A DNA stretch of 64,000 bases from Metabacillus sp. FJAT-52054 (GTDB taxonomy: Bacteria; Bacillota; Bacilli; Bacillales; Bacillaceae), in assembly GCF_037201815.1 (NCBI RefSeq), contig NZ_CP147407.1, forward strand, positions 2,240,723 through 2,304,722. Direction: 5' to 3'. Positions 17,125 to 27,335 of this stretch are shown one piece after another. Every line of letters starts with the position of its first letter. Position 1 is the first letter of the stretch. A model generated the notes under the pieces. It searched no databases. It saw only the letters and a list, made by a program, of their open reading frames with translations, and was not told the origin of the DNA. The position numbers and the translations under genes are program-made.

Positions 17125-17208
17125 TTAACCGGCATCTACTTTTTTCATAATCACTTTAGCTAAGGTCACATAAAGAATAATAGTTGCAGCAATCATTGTA
17201 AAAAGCAT
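17125..17208 (-). CDS. Tiny membrane protein, 27 aa
   Basis: A 28-codon frame: MLFTMIAATIILYVTLAKVI then MKKVDAG. One hydrophobic segment of about 17 residues is followed by a Lys-rich end, so a single membrane span with the C-terminus inside is expected. Support for it being real: GGAGGT placed seven bases before the ATG, and a terminator directly after the stop. It is alone between bpsB and dynA. I know no function. Confidence 0.7.
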   Translation of the reverse strand: MLFTMIAATIILYVTLAKVIMKKVDAG

Positions 17209-17287
17209 ACGAATTACCTCCGCCATCTAATTGAGAACTGTTTTCATGTACTTTCACGATATCATGAATGGTAAGAGAATTCAATAG

Positions 17288-17836
17288 CTATTCAGTTTCT
17301 GACTGGTCCATGAGGCGAAAAGCGGATTGATAATTTGTATGCGCTTTTAATGCTCTTTCTTCGGCCGGAATTCGAACGGAGAGCATCATCACATTTAATA
17401 TGGTAAACAGAATCGCTGTCCCATAGGCTTGAAAAAGAAGCGGGAAAAAGAGGATTTCAGCTGTTACCGCTACATAATTCGGATGCCTGAAATATTGATA
17501 AGGGCCTGTTATGACCACCTGTTCCTCTGGCATTAAAATAATTTTTGTGTTCCACCTGATACCAAGGGAAGCAATCGCCCAGTAGCGGATTGCCTGAGAA
17601 AAAAAGATGACCGGAACGAAAACCATCCATATCGGGGATATCGTTCTGTGAAGGAGCAGCACTTCTGCGATGAGCGAAAGCAAAAAGGCAGCATGCATGC
17701 AAACCATGTAGGGATAATGTTCCTGACCGTATTCGATTCCTCCCTGGCTTTTAAGCTTCTTTTCATTTGATCTCGCTATGATCAGTTCAGAGATCCGCTG
17801 CAAAACAATTACAAAAAGAATGATAAGAACCGTCAT
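17288..17836 (-). CDS. bpsB: Isoprenylcysteine carboxyl methyltransferase-like protein BpsB
   Basis: A 182-aa integral membrane methyltransferase of the ICMT type. In B. subtilis BpsB methylates the alkylpyrones made by BpsA. Four hydrophobic segments are visible; the SAM-binding part is GPYQYFRHPNYVAVTAEIL near residue 115, typical of the family (the RHPNY motif). The ATG overlaps the bpsA stop by four bases, so the pair is coupled. The neighbours show a two-gene pathway for triketide or alkylpyrone methyl ethers. Confidence 0.93.
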   Translation of the reverse strand: MTVLIILFVIVLQRISELIIARSNEKKLKSQGGIEYGQEHYPYMVCMHAAFLLSLIAEVLLLHRTISPIWMVFVPVIFFSQAIRYWAIASLGIRWNTKIILMPEEQVVITGPYQYFRHPNYVAVTAEILFFPLLFQAYGTAILFTILNVMMLSVRIPAEERALKAHTNYQSAFRLMDQSETE

Positions 17837-18933
17837 GACGTTTCCTCCCAGCTAATCAGCAAAAGCTCTGCGCAAAAGCCAGGACCTAAAGCGCCTGATA
17901 GGGAGAGCTGCGGTTTTTCCCGGTACGTATCCTTCATTGCTTTTTCAATCACGTAAAAAACGGTAGCGGAGGACATATTTCCGTGCATTTTTAGGATGTC
18001 CCGGCTATGGGAAATCGCGTCTTCATCAAGATTCAATGTCTTTAAATACGCATCGAGCACCTTTTTTCCTCCAGGGTGAGCCAAAAACATTCCAATTTGC
18101 TCCGGTTCAGTTTGCTCTTCCTGTAAAAACGTCCGGACATTTGGTCCAAGCCACCCTTGAATAATCGATGGAATATCACGTGAAAAAATGACATGGAGTC
18201 CATCATTTTGAACATCCCACCCCATGACCTCCTCTGAGTTTCTCATGAAAACTGAACGGGACGCCTCCAATTTCGGAATAAAACGAAGCTTCGAGTTGTT
18301 GACTGCATGCGATCTGTTTCCCGCAACTAGCATGCACGCAATTCCGTCTGCAAAAAGGGAGGTACCGATTAGATTGCTTTTCGTTAAGTCTCCCCGCTGA
18401 AAAGTCAGGCTGCACAATTCAACAGCTAAAACGAGAACGGCAGCCTCGGGATAGGCATTGCAATAGTCCAGAGCCCGGGATAAGCCGGAAGCGCCTCCTG
18501 CACAGCCAAGTCCCCATATTGGAATTCTCTTGATATTTTCTTTAAATGGGAGCTTATTTATAATTCTTGCGTCGATACTTGGGGTGGACAGACCGGTTGT
18601 TGAGATGAAGAAGATAGCATCTATCTCCGAATAGTCCAAAGGCTTATGCAAAAATTCCCTGCTGGTGAGCGCTTTTTCAACCGCATGAACACCATGTTCA
18701 ACAGAGTGCTTGATGTAGCGGCTGTTTTTATCCTCAAAATCATGGTCACTTGTATACCAGTCCAACGGCTCTACAAATTGACGTGATTCTATTTCTCCAT
18801 TTTGGAACGCCTTTAAAAGCCTTGGAAGATCTTTAAAAGATCCTTCAAACATTTTTTCCGCAAATTGAGCGCCGGTTTCCTGATCTACATGATATGGCGG
18901 TATGGATGTACCGCAGGAAAGTATGTATCCCAT
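17833..18933 (-). CDS. bpsA: Type III polyketide synthase BpsA
   Basis: A 366-aa chalcone-synthase-like enzyme condensing long-chain acyl-CoA with malonyl-CoA into alkylpyrones. The catalytic triad is visible: Cys in IWGLGCAGGASGLSRA, His in MFLAHPGGKKVLDAYL, Asn in LKMHGNMSSATVFYV. ATG at 18933 is preceded by AAAAGGGTG with eight bases of spacing; a GTG at 18942 would sit inside that site. First gene of the bpsA-bpsB operon. The 300-base region upstream carries a dispersed repeat element. Confidence 0.95.
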   Translation of the reverse strand: MGYILSCGTSIPPYHVDQETGAQFAEKMFEGSFKDLPRLLKAFQNGEIESRQFVEPLDWYTSDHDFEDKNSRYIKHSVEHGVHAVEKALTSREFLHKPLDYSEIDAIFFISTTGLSTPSIDARIINKLPFKENIKRIPIWGLGCAGGASGLSRALDYCNAYPEAAVLVLAVELCSLTFQRGDLTKSNLIGTSLFADGIACMLVAGNRSHAVNNSKLRFIPKLEASRSVFMRNSEEVMGWDVQNDGLHVIFSRDIPSIIQGWLGPNVRTFLQEEQTEPEQIGMFLAHPGGKKVLDAYLKTLNLDEDAISHSRDILKMHGNMSSATVFYVIEKAMKDTYREKPQLSLSGALGPGFCAELLLISWEETS

Positions 18934-19198
18934 AGTTTGCACACCCTTTTAAGTAATCTCTTTGTTGACCATTGGTTTATTTTCTTAGGCTCTGTTAAAG
19001 CCTGGTGCTGATTTTTATCACTTGTTGATTGGAGCGGAAGGCGTGAGACTCCTAGCTTTAGAGCAGCGGGACAGGTGAGATCCCGCTGCCGCCAAGCGCG
19101 AGGAGGCTCACGAGTTTCTGCTATGAAAAGTCAGCCGTTTGTTCGTAAAAAGTTCTAAGTAATTAAGGATACTATTTCCAATACCTGTCATACTCATT
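18934..19198. other. Gene-free region upstream of bpsA
   Basis: Holds the leader of bpsA, a dispersed repeat element (19024-19137) and AT-rich spacer. I see no small gene in it. Confidence 0.6.
19024..19137 (+). repeat. Dispersed intergenic repeat, copy 1
   Basis: Begins GTTGATTGGAGCGGAAGGCG, continues with GAGACTCCT, and contains a hairpin GCAGCGGGA / TCCCGCTGC (19063-19089) followed by GAGGAGGCTCACG. This sequence type is a well-known, abundant intergenic repeat of Bacillus genomes. The right end is decayed compared with the copy at 34431. Confidence 0.8.
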
Positions 19199-19229
19199 CA
19201 AAAAAAGAATCAGGTTTAACCCGATTCTT
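19199..19229 (-). terminator. Terminator of the acetyltransferase gene
   Basis: AAGAATC / GATTCTT stem extended by an inner GGTT / AACC, with six T on the minus strand. Confidence 0.8.
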
Positions 19230-19251
19230 AAAATCCCCGTTTTAAATATTT

Positions 19252-19797
19252 TCAGTATTTTTCAAAAAAATAAGCCATATGGATTTCATCATCGTATTTT
19301 CCATTTAAGTAGACCTGATCCTTTTGAACGCCCTCTATAACAAAGCCTGTTTTCTCATATAGCTTCACTGCCACCTCGTTACTCTTAAACACTGTAAGAC
19401 AAAGCTTATGAAGCTGATGAGCTTGGCACCATTCCAGCGTGTAGTTCATCGCTTCCTTTCCGATGCCTAACCCTTGCGCTGAACTTGTCAGCCATGTACG
19501 GAAAAGACCGGTATGTCTCTTCATTTTTAGTTCACCTCTGAGGACTCTTGCAATGCCGATGACTTCACCCTCTAATTCAATAGCAGCATACATATGATCT
19601 TTTTCCTTAATTTCTTTAATGAATTCCCGTTCCTCCTCAAGTGTTCTAACCTGTTCCTTTTGTATGTAAACACCAGACCGGACGACACTCTCCGCTGCCT
19701 TGATGATTTGTGCGGCATCCTCAAGGACAACTGGACGGATGATTACGGTCCGGCCGTCCTTCGCTGTAAATTTCTTGGTTTTTTCTTCCTTTAGCAT
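19252..19797 (-). CDS. GNAT-family N-acetyltransferase
   Basis: A 181-aa protein with the GNAT fold. The acetyl-CoA pyrophosphate loop reads SSAQGLGIGKEAM (near residue 110), followed by LCLTVFKSNEVAVKLYEKTGF, the classic motif B region. The substrate cannot be told; the N-terminus FTAKDGRTVIIRPVVLEDAA is like ribosomal-protein or amine acetyltransferases. AAGGAG lies about 10 bases before the ATG. It is monocistronic, divergent from the CheX-like gene. Confidence 0.9.
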   Translation of the reverse strand: MLKEEKTKKFTAKDGRTVIIRPVVLEDAAQIIKAAESVVRSGVYIQKEQVRTLEEEREFIKEIKEKDHMYAAIELEGEVIGIARVLRGELKMKRHTGLFRTWLTSSAQGLGIGKEAMNYTLEWCQAHQLHKLCLTVFKSNEVAVKLYEKTGFVIEGVQKDQVYLNGKYDDEIHMAYFFEKY

Positions 19798-19947
19798 GGT
19801 TCATCAGCTCCTTACCCTTTTTTATGTTTGCCATCGAGTAAATGATTTATTATACATCGTTCGACAAATACTTTCAAAAACCGTATTCTTCCGAGCGTAT
19901 TCTGTGGTATGATGAATTCGAAAATATAAGCCGGAGGAACTATTTTT

Positions 19948-20361
19948 ATGACAGAATATACTTATAACCTCATTATAACTAGTACGTTTGAATCAATAAA
20001 AACAATGGTCCCCGGTACTTTTCATTACGAACTGGAAAACAGCCGTCTCTCAACCGCCGCTGTTCAGGTCGGCATCATCGGTGAAGTGAAGGGCAGCCTG
20101 CTTATTGAGGGCAATGAAGATGTTTTCAAAGATTTCGGACTGAAGCTTTACGGTATGGCACTCGAAGGTGAAATGCTGTCATCTTTTATTGGAGAATTTG
20201 CGAATATGGTAGCCGGACAAATGGCCACCAATCTTTCTTCAAAAGGAATGAAACTGGATATCACTCCGCCTAGGCTGCTGGAAGATACATTGGGGTTCAA
20301 TCCTTATAGCCACAAACAGGAAGGACCCCTAAAAGTTTCTTTTTCTGAAAGCAGCCTTTGA
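19948..20361 (+). CDS. CheX-like chemotaxis protein
   Basis: A 137-aa member of the CheC/CheX/FliY family, which dephosphorylate CheY. The single active-site motif is GEFANMVAGQMA near residue 87 (Glu and Asn of the E-x2-N type), flanked by beta strands as in CheX; CheC has two such motifs, so this is of the one-site kind. CCGGAGGA precedes the ATG by eight bases. It stands alone, away from che/fli genes; a role in dephosphorylating a response regulator is an inference. Confidence 0.8.
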   Translation: MTEYTYNLIITSTFESIKTMVPGTFHYELENSRLSTAAVQVGIIGEVKGSLLIEGNEDVFKDFGLKLYGMALEGEMLSSFIGEFANMVAGQMATNLSSKGMKLDITPPRLLEDTLGFNPYSHKQEGPLKVSFSESSL

Positions 20362-20376
20362 ACATGACTGGCATAC

Positions 20377-20412
20377 AAAAAAGATCCCGCTTAAACAGCT
20401 GGGATCTTTTTT
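20377..20412. terminator. Bidirectional terminator (cheX-like / pbuX)
   Basis: AAAAAAGATCCC / GGGATCTTTTTT perfect 12-bp stem with a 12-base loop between convergent genes. Confidence 0.9.
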
Positions 20413-20423
20413 CATGACATGCT

Positions 20424-22327
<1,904 letters not shown>

Positions 22328-22351
22328 CTATTCGTTTGAGGCGATGTATAC

Positions 22352-22388
22352 AAAAAAAGACATCGCCTACTATGAAGTAAGCAATGCC
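22352..22388 (-). terminator. Riboswitch expression-platform terminator
   Basis: On the minus strand a 12-bp stem (GGCATTGCTTAC with GTAGGCGATGTC, including G-U pairs), a six-base loop and seven T. It lies between the guanine aptamer and xpt. An alternative hairpin CCTGAATGCTATTCAGG lies at 22397-22415 between the two. Confidence 0.88.
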
Positions 22389-22432
22389 TATAGAAACCTG
22401 AATAGCATTCAGGTTGATCCGCACGTTCGCTT

Positions 22433-22501
22433 ACTCATAGTCGGATCATTTACGGTAATCCGGTAGAAACTTGCAGGCCATATCCCTGCGATTATATGAG
22501 T
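22433..22501 (-). ncRNA. Guanine riboswitch aptamer
   Basis: On the minus strand, P1 arms ACTCATA / TATGAGT enclose the conserved three-way-junction core: ATAATC, GGATATGGCCTGCAAG, TTTCTACCGG, CCGTAAATG and CCGACTATG. The specificity base in the last block (GACTATG) is C, which pairs with guanine; adenine riboswitches have T. It controls xpt-pbuX. Confidence 0.96.
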
Positions 22502-22519
22502 GCAATTGAATTACTTTGG

Positions 22520-22548
22520 ATTATAGCATTAATTGTCGAACATGAAAA
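22520..22548 (-). promoter_or_regulatory. Promoter of xpt-pbuX
   Basis: TTTTCA, 17 bases, TATAAT with a TGC extension ahead of the -10, just upstream of the riboswitch. Confidence 0.75.
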
Positions 22549-22785
22549 GATTTACGAACAAAAAAGTATGGAGTATTAAAATTGTTCGCTTTTTCTAAAA
22601 ACTTTTTTGTGGAACCCTGCGGGAAAGCAGGAAGGATGAGATGTCACACCCGCGTTGTCCATTTGCGGTGTGAACGGTCCTCTAGAAAGGGTTTTAAAAG
22701 GCTGATTGCAGCCAGCCGGGCAGGCGGTGAGCGTTTTGCAAAAGCTGCAAATCTTCCACTCCAATAATTATTCAAAGCACCTATA
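22549..22785. other. Gene-free spacer between the xpt promoter and ypwA terminator
   Basis: No gene seen. It contains a shortened dispersed repeat (22701-22768) and, at 22619-22650, a GC-rich stretch with CTGCGGGAAAGCAGGA that resembles the middle of the same repeat in the other orientation. Confidence 0.55.
22701..22768 (-). repeat. Dispersed intergenic repeat, shortened copy
   Basis: On the plus strand begins GCTGATTGCAGCCAGC, has GGGCAGGCGGTGAGCG, and ends CTTCCACTCCAATAATT. Both ends align with the ends of the element at 34431, but the centre is missing, so it is an internally deleted copy. Confidence 0.65.
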
Positions 22786-22838
22786 TAAAAACACACCTCC
22801 CCGGAATGCTCAAACAGCTTCCCGGGGGGTGTGCTTTT
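22786..22838 (-). terminator. Terminator of ypwA
   Basis: A long GC-rich stem, AAAACACACC.CCCCGGAA against TTCCCGGGGGGTGTGCTTTT, with a 12-base loop and T run on the minus strand. Confidence 0.85.
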
Positions 22839-22881
22839 AATACCGTTCCTCACTGCAGGTCTTTTCGGATAGCCCTGCTGT

Positions 22882-24384
22882 TTAAAGTGAATATAGTTTC
22901 GTGTATTTTTCCTCCAAAAAGTCAATCAGGTAGGTAGGGTTGAGTTCTTCCCCTGTCACCTCCATCAGAAGCTGCAGCGGTTTTTTCGTTTTTCCGTATT
23001 GATGGATGCGTTCAGACAACCAGGCAAGAATACCGGAAAGTTCTCCTTTTTCTATCCGTTCTTCAAGGTCCGGCAGGTCTTTTAGCATGGATTCGCGGAT
23101 TTGCGCTGCATACAGGAGGCCAAGTGCATAGGAAGGGAAATAGCCGAAGCTGCCCCCTGACCAATGGACATCCTGCAGCACTCCTTTTGCATCATTAGGA
23201 GGGGTCACCCCTAAATATTCCTCATACTTTTCATTCCAAACGCGCGGCAGATCCGCTACTGCCAGATTTCCGTTAAATAGTTCCTTCTCAATTTCATATC
23301 GGATCATAATATGAAGCGGATACGTCAGTTCATCCGCCTCTATTCGGATTAAAGAAGGCTTTGACTCATTTATAGCAAAGTAAAAGTCCTCTAAAGAAAC
23401 GCTGTTCAGCTGCTCTGGTGAGAATTCTCTAAGTGTCTCATAGTGCCTTTTCCAAAAACCAAAGCTCCGTCCTACGAAATTTTCATAAAACAGCGACTGT
23501 GATTCATGGATGCCATAGGATGTTCCGCTGCAAAGCAGCGTGCCTTCCAGATCGGCAGAAATATTTTGTTCATATAGGGCGTGCCCGCATTCATGGATGG
23601 TACCGAAAATAGCGGTGCGGAAGTCATTCGCATCATATTTCGTTGTAACCCTTACGTCACTGCGGTTCAGGGAAATCTGGAACGGATGAACTGTTTCATC
23701 CAAACGGCCTGCTGAAAAATCATAGCCTAGTTCTTTAAGGAAAAACTCGCTCGCTTTTCTCTGGCCTTCTACTGGAAAGGTTTGATAAATAAATGATGTA
23801 TCCGGCTGTTTGTTTGAACCTGCAATCCTTTTAACAAGAGGAACAATGCGTTCTCTTAAGCTATTAAAAACACGATCCAGAATGTCCGTCGTCATGCCAG
23901 GCTCATAAAAATCAAGCAAAGTATTATAAGGAGTTCCTTCATAGCCCCAATACGTTAAAAATTTCTTGTTTGCTTCAATTAACTTCTCGAGGTATGGAGC
24001 AAACAATGAAAAATCCGACGTTTCCTTCGCAGTCTCCCAGACAGACTCCGCCTTTGTCTGAAGCATCACGTACTCGGCGTATTCTTTTTCAGGAATCTTT
24101 TCATACTTTTTATATTCCTTCATCGATTCTTCTACGGCTGCCGATGTTTTCACTGACAGCTCTTCTTGAATACTAAGCTGATCAAGCAATTCTTTCATTT
24201 CATTTGAAGTTTTCAAACGGAAGACTTCAGATGAAAGGACGCCAATGGTTTTTGACCGCTGATCGACAGCTTTTTTCGGTGCTCCGGTGCGCAGATCCCA
24301 AAACATGACATTCAATGCCTCATTATAGCTTTCTATTTTTTGCAGCAGATCGTAAAAACGAATTTCTATTGCATTCTCGTTCAT
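22882..24384 (-). CDS. ypwA: Carboxypeptidase Taq family metalloprotease YpwA
   Basis: A 500-aa cytoplasmic M32 metallocarboxypeptidase (B. subtilis YpwA, 501 aa), which trims C-terminal residues of peptides. The zinc site HECGHALYEQ near residue 255 is the M32 version of HExxH. The N-terminal YDLLQKIESYNEALNVMFWD and the C-terminal GGSFGYFPSYALG (near residue 410) are family landmarks. A clear sigma-A promoter lies upstream at 24428. It is monocistronic. Confidence 0.95.
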   Translation of the reverse strand: MNENAIEIRFYDLLQKIESYNEALNVMFWDLRTGAPKKAVDQRSKTIGVLSSEVFRLKTSNEMKELLDQLSIQEELSVKTSAAVEESMKEYKKYEKIPEKEYAEYVMLQTKAESVWETAKETSDFSLFAPYLEKLIEANKKFLTYWGYEGTPYNTLLDFYEPGMTTDILDRVFNSLRERIVPLVKRIAGSNKQPDTSFIYQTFPVEGQRKASEFFLKELGYDFSAGRLDETVHPFQISLNRSDVRVTTKYDANDFRTAIFGTIHECGHALYEQNISADLEGTLLCSGTSYGIHESQSLFYENFVGRSFGFWKRHYETLREFSPEQLNSVSLEDFYFAINESKPSLIRIEADELTYPLHIMIRYEIEKELFNGNLAVADLPRVWNEKYEEYLGVTPPNDAKGVLQDVHWSGGSFGYFPSYALGLLYAAQIRESMLKDLPDLEERIEKGELSGILAWLSERIHQYGKTKKPLQLLMEVTGEELNPTYLIDFLEEKYTKLYSL

Positions 24385-24427
24385 CTATGTATCCCCCTCT
24401 TATTCTTGCTGGAAAATTCCCACTTTT

Positions 24428-24457
24428 AGATTAATCGAAAAAAGAAAAGGATGTCAA
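24428..24457 (-). promoter_or_regulatory. Promoter of ypwA
   Basis: TTGACA, 18 bases, TAATCT on the minus strand, about 50 bases ahead of the start codon. Confidence 0.65.
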
Positions 24458-24591
24458 TCTATTCCTCAGGCAGAAGAGATTGGTTCGGCTTATTTTTAAC
24501 CTTTTTTACAGGAGGCAGCAATCTCCGTTTTTAAGAGCTTCTGGCTGATCCCGCAACTTTGCGCCTTGTTAAAAGCCGTTATGAGCAAAAT

Positions 24592-24638
24592 AAAAAAAAT
24601 CCAAGATCACTCATACTGCGAGCGCCCTTGGATTTTTT
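24592..24638 (-). terminator. Terminator of ypvA
   Basis: AAAATCCAAG / CTTGGATTTT stem with A and T runs; 35 bases after the ypvA stop. Confidence 0.85.
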
Positions 24639-24672
24639 CCTATCGTGTTATTAGACTCATGCTCCGTCCCTG

Positions 24673-26610
24673 TCAGCCAATCTCCCTATCCATCTTAGGT
24701 GTAACCGGCAGGACTTCATGTATGGCTTTAAGTGTTTCAGCTGATTGTCCTTCATCAATGAATATGCAAGCTGAGCCTGAATCGGATCCTGAACGTATTA
24801 ACCGTCCAAGACCTTGCCGGAGCCTTAAAATCATATATGGCAAGTCCACTTGGGTGAATGCATCTTTCGAGTGGTTTCGTTTCGACTCAAATACCGGATC
24901 AGCTGGAGGGAATGGCAATGACCAGATGATGAGATTTGATAGCGATTCGCCTGGTACATCAAGACCTTCCCACAGGTTTACCGTGCATAGTACAGAGCTT
25001 GCATCTCTTTGAAACTTTGATACCGTTTCGCTTATTTCGTTATCGCCTTCAAAGTAGATCGGGAAGCTGAACTGACCAGGATCTAAACGATCCCTGAACC
25101 AATTCAATTCTTTTAACGAAGGGAAAAGAATCAATGATTTCCCTTGACTCTTTATTAACGATTTTTTGACTTTGTCCAGCTTTGCTTCAGCGGTTTCCTG
25201 ATTATAGATGTAAAGCTCCATTTGTTCATCATAGTCAAAAGGAGAATCCACAGTGAAGGAAAGGTAGTCAGATATTCCAAGACTGCTTGCCATATAATCG
25301 AATGATTTTCCGCTTGACAGAGTTGCAGATGAGAAAATGACCGGCTTATTGCTGCTGAATACTTTCTCCTTCAGCACTTCTTCAACGGTCCTCGGCATAA
25401 TGACGAGGCAAAGGTCTGCGCCCTGGCTTTCGGTCCATGAAACGGCGTGGTTTCCTTTATTGAATAACTGAAAAGAGTATTCCATCTGTTCAAGCGTTTC
25501 TTCTGCAATCTTCAGCTCGAATGGGTCAATTGTATAGAGTTCACCTTCAAATACAAGGGCTTCGCCAATTTGCTCGAGAGCAGACTGCAGCTGCATGCCT
25601 GTTTGCTTTAATTTAGCACTGCTTATAATTTCATAGCGTTCCGAATCGTTTGCTTTCACAGAAGAATCATCCAGCAAACTGAAAAATTCATCATTGATCA
25701 TGAGTGCATCTTCTACTAGGTTCGCAAATTCTTCTCTGATTTCGTTTTGCAGGAGGCGTTCCAGGCTTGCTTCAAGCGTGCTTTTTCTTACCCTGTACGT
25801 CAGCGCTTTTTGTGCTGCAAATTCCAGCAGATGCCCTTCATCAAATACGACACTGCTGTGCTCAGGAAGAAACGGCAAATGCCCTTCCCGCTTTCTTGAT
25901 TCAGCCGTCCACACATGCTCCATGTAGAAATCATGGGAGCAGATAATCAGATCTGCCGCTTTGCGGTAATGGTCTCTAGAAAGCGTCAAACCGCAGCGCT
26001 GCCGCAGCTCACAGGTCTGGCAGTCCTGGAAGGGATCCCAGGAAATACGTTTCCACTCATTATCCGATACATCCGGATACTGCTTCCGGTCGCCATATGG
26101 AGTGTAGCGCTGCAAGCCGCTTGGCTGATAGACAAAGTCCGGCAATTCTTCGTGTATTTGATCGAATTTTTCGTTGTCTTCTTTTTCTACCGTGTCTTTC
26201 AGCTTTTTCGCACACAAATATTGATCCTGCGATTTACTTAATCTGGCATCTACAGTCAAATCCAAATGCTTAGCGATTTTACGGATATCGCCTTCTTCTT
26301 TAACAAGCTGCTCAATCAGCGTTTCATCTGCACAAGCAATAACGGCAGGCTTACCGGTATATCTCGCATAGGCAATCGTAAAAAGCAAATAGACTAGTGT
26401 TTTTCCAGTTCCGACACCGGCTTCAGCAAAAATCGTTTTCTTTTCTTTGAAGGCTCTTTCAAGCTGAAAAGCCATAAAAATCTGTTCATCCCGTAAATCA
26501 AAACCCTTTTCGGGCAATATGTCATAAAAAACGTCACCAATCCAATTGGATAATCCTTCATAGAACGTTTCATCTTTAGATATAGGAAATGGCAATCGGG
26601 CAGTTTTCAT
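24673..26610 (-). CDS. ypvA: DinG/XPD-type DNA helicase YpvA
   Basis: A 645-aa superfamily 2 helicase. Walker A EAGVGTGKTLVYLL (near residue 65) and the Walker B box VVFDEGHLLEF (DEGH) are present; QGLGRLIRSGSDSG near the C-terminus is motif VI. Between them CAKKL and DCQTCELRQRC supply the four cysteines of an XPD-type iron-sulfur cluster. No N-terminal exonuclease domain, unlike the DinG at 48281. Likely unwinds DNA in repair or R-loop removal. A promoter lies at 26649 and a terminator at 24592, so it is alone. Confidence 0.94.
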   Translation of the reverse strand: MKTARLPFPISKDETFYEGLSNWIGDVFYDILPEKGFDLRDEQIFMAFQLERAFKEKKTIFAEAGVGTGKTLVYLLFTIAYARYTGKPAVIACADETLIEQLVKEEGDIRKIAKHLDLTVDARLSKSQDQYLCAKKLKDTVEKEDNEKFDQIHEELPDFVYQPSGLQRYTPYGDRKQYPDVSDNEWKRISWDPFQDCQTCELRQRCGLTLSRDHYRKAADLIICSHDFYMEHVWTAESRKREGHLPFLPEHSSVVFDEGHLLEFAAQKALTYRVRKSTLEASLERLLQNEIREEFANLVEDALMINDEFFSLLDDSSVKANDSERYEIISSAKLKQTGMQLQSALEQIGEALVFEGELYTIDPFELKIAEETLEQMEYSFQLFNKGNHAVSWTESQGADLCLVIMPRTVEEVLKEKVFSSNKPVIFSSATLSSGKSFDYMASSLGISDYLSFTVDSPFDYDEQMELYIYNQETAEAKLDKVKKSLIKSQGKSLILFPSLKELNWFRDRLDPGQFSFPIYFEGDNEISETVSKFQRDASSVLCTVNLWEGLDVPGESLSNLIIWSLPFPPADPVFESKRNHSKDAFTQVDLPYMILRLRQGLGRLIRSGSDSGSACIFIDEGQSAETLKAIHEVLPVTPKMDREIG

Positions 26611-26648
26611 GTATATACACCGTTCCTCTTTATGAATTCAGAACTCTA

Positions 26649-26677
26649 ATTGTACCATGCAGCTCTCTGCCCTGCAA
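26649..26677 (-). promoter_or_regulatory. Promoter of ypvA
   Basis: TTGCAG, 17 bases, TACAAT on the minus strand, 40 bases ahead of the start codon. Confidence 0.65.
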
Positions 26678-27016
26678 CTGATGAGCTAGACGGAGATACA
26701 CCCTGGAATACTAATTCACATTGAGTCCATTTTTCATTTCCCAAACGCCTGAATACGGACCCATATGATTCCGTCAGCCTTTCAAGTCCGCTTTTTTACT
26801 CCATCAAATCCCGCTGTATGTCTCATATGGAGCGGTGCCACAGGCAGGCGCCTGTCCCCTCAAATTTTACTGTACTAAAGCTCAGGCACCCTCGCTTCAA
26901 AGCCTTGATACATAAGGGCTGGACGCATAATGCCTCTGTCCCCCGGTGCGTTGAAGCAGAACGGCACTGGCACCACCCGCTAATCCTAATCCACATCGAA
27001 TCATCCCCTTAACAGT
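26678..27016. other. Gene-free region between ypvA and yptA
   Basis: No believable gene. A GC-rich centre (26833-26860) contains GGTGCCACAGGCAGGCGCCTGT, a hairpin-forming motif of a kind common in Bacillus spacers and related in sequence to the TGCCTGGCA core of the minisatellite at 10642; GGCACC and GGTGC motifs recur nearby (26884, 26944, 26972). Confidence 0.5.
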
Positions 27017-27048
27017 CAAAAAGAGGAACCTTAAGCTTGGTTCCTCTT
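27017..27048 (-). terminator. Terminator of yptA
   Basis: AAGAGGAACC / GGTTCCTCTT stem with an eight-base loop and T run on the minus strand. Confidence 0.88.
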
Positions 27049-27083
27049 GGGTGCGGATGATTTAATCAAGCCTCTCAGCGAGC

Positions 27084-27278
27084 TCAATTCTTATCATACA
27101 AAGTATGAATGATTAGTTTCCTCTCCAGTGAAGAAGCGTGGGAGATTGCGTGAAGCAAATCTTCCCTTGCTGTCCCAATGGATTGGACTGCTGCACTGTC
27201 AGCTGACTGGTCTGACAAGTGTTCAAACGAACGGTTCAGCGCATTCGTGATCCGCTGAAATTCTTCATTGCCCAGCAT
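27084..27278 (-). CDS. yptA: YptA-like small protein
   Basis: A 64-aa soluble helical protein, MLGNEEFQRITNALNRSFEH at the start and SLERKLIIHTLYDKN at the end. It has the length (63 aa in B. subtilis) and the place (between ypvA and ypsC) of YptA, whose role is unknown. GGAGTG precedes ATG 27278 by nine to ten bases; a longer frame from 27302 has no site of its own. A terminator follows. Confidence 0.75.
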   Translation of the reverse strand: MLGNEEFQRITNALNRSFEHLSDQSADSAAVQSIGTAREDLLHAISHASSLERKLIIHTLYDKN

Positions 27279-27335
27279 AAACGGCTTCACTCCTTTTTGC
27301 ACAGATACTTGCAGTTTATGCCGGGCACAGACACT

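Noticed and set aside
22560..22785. Small genes in the gap between xpt and ypwA
   Set aside because: Frames on both strands run through decayed repeat sequence and lack ribosome sites.
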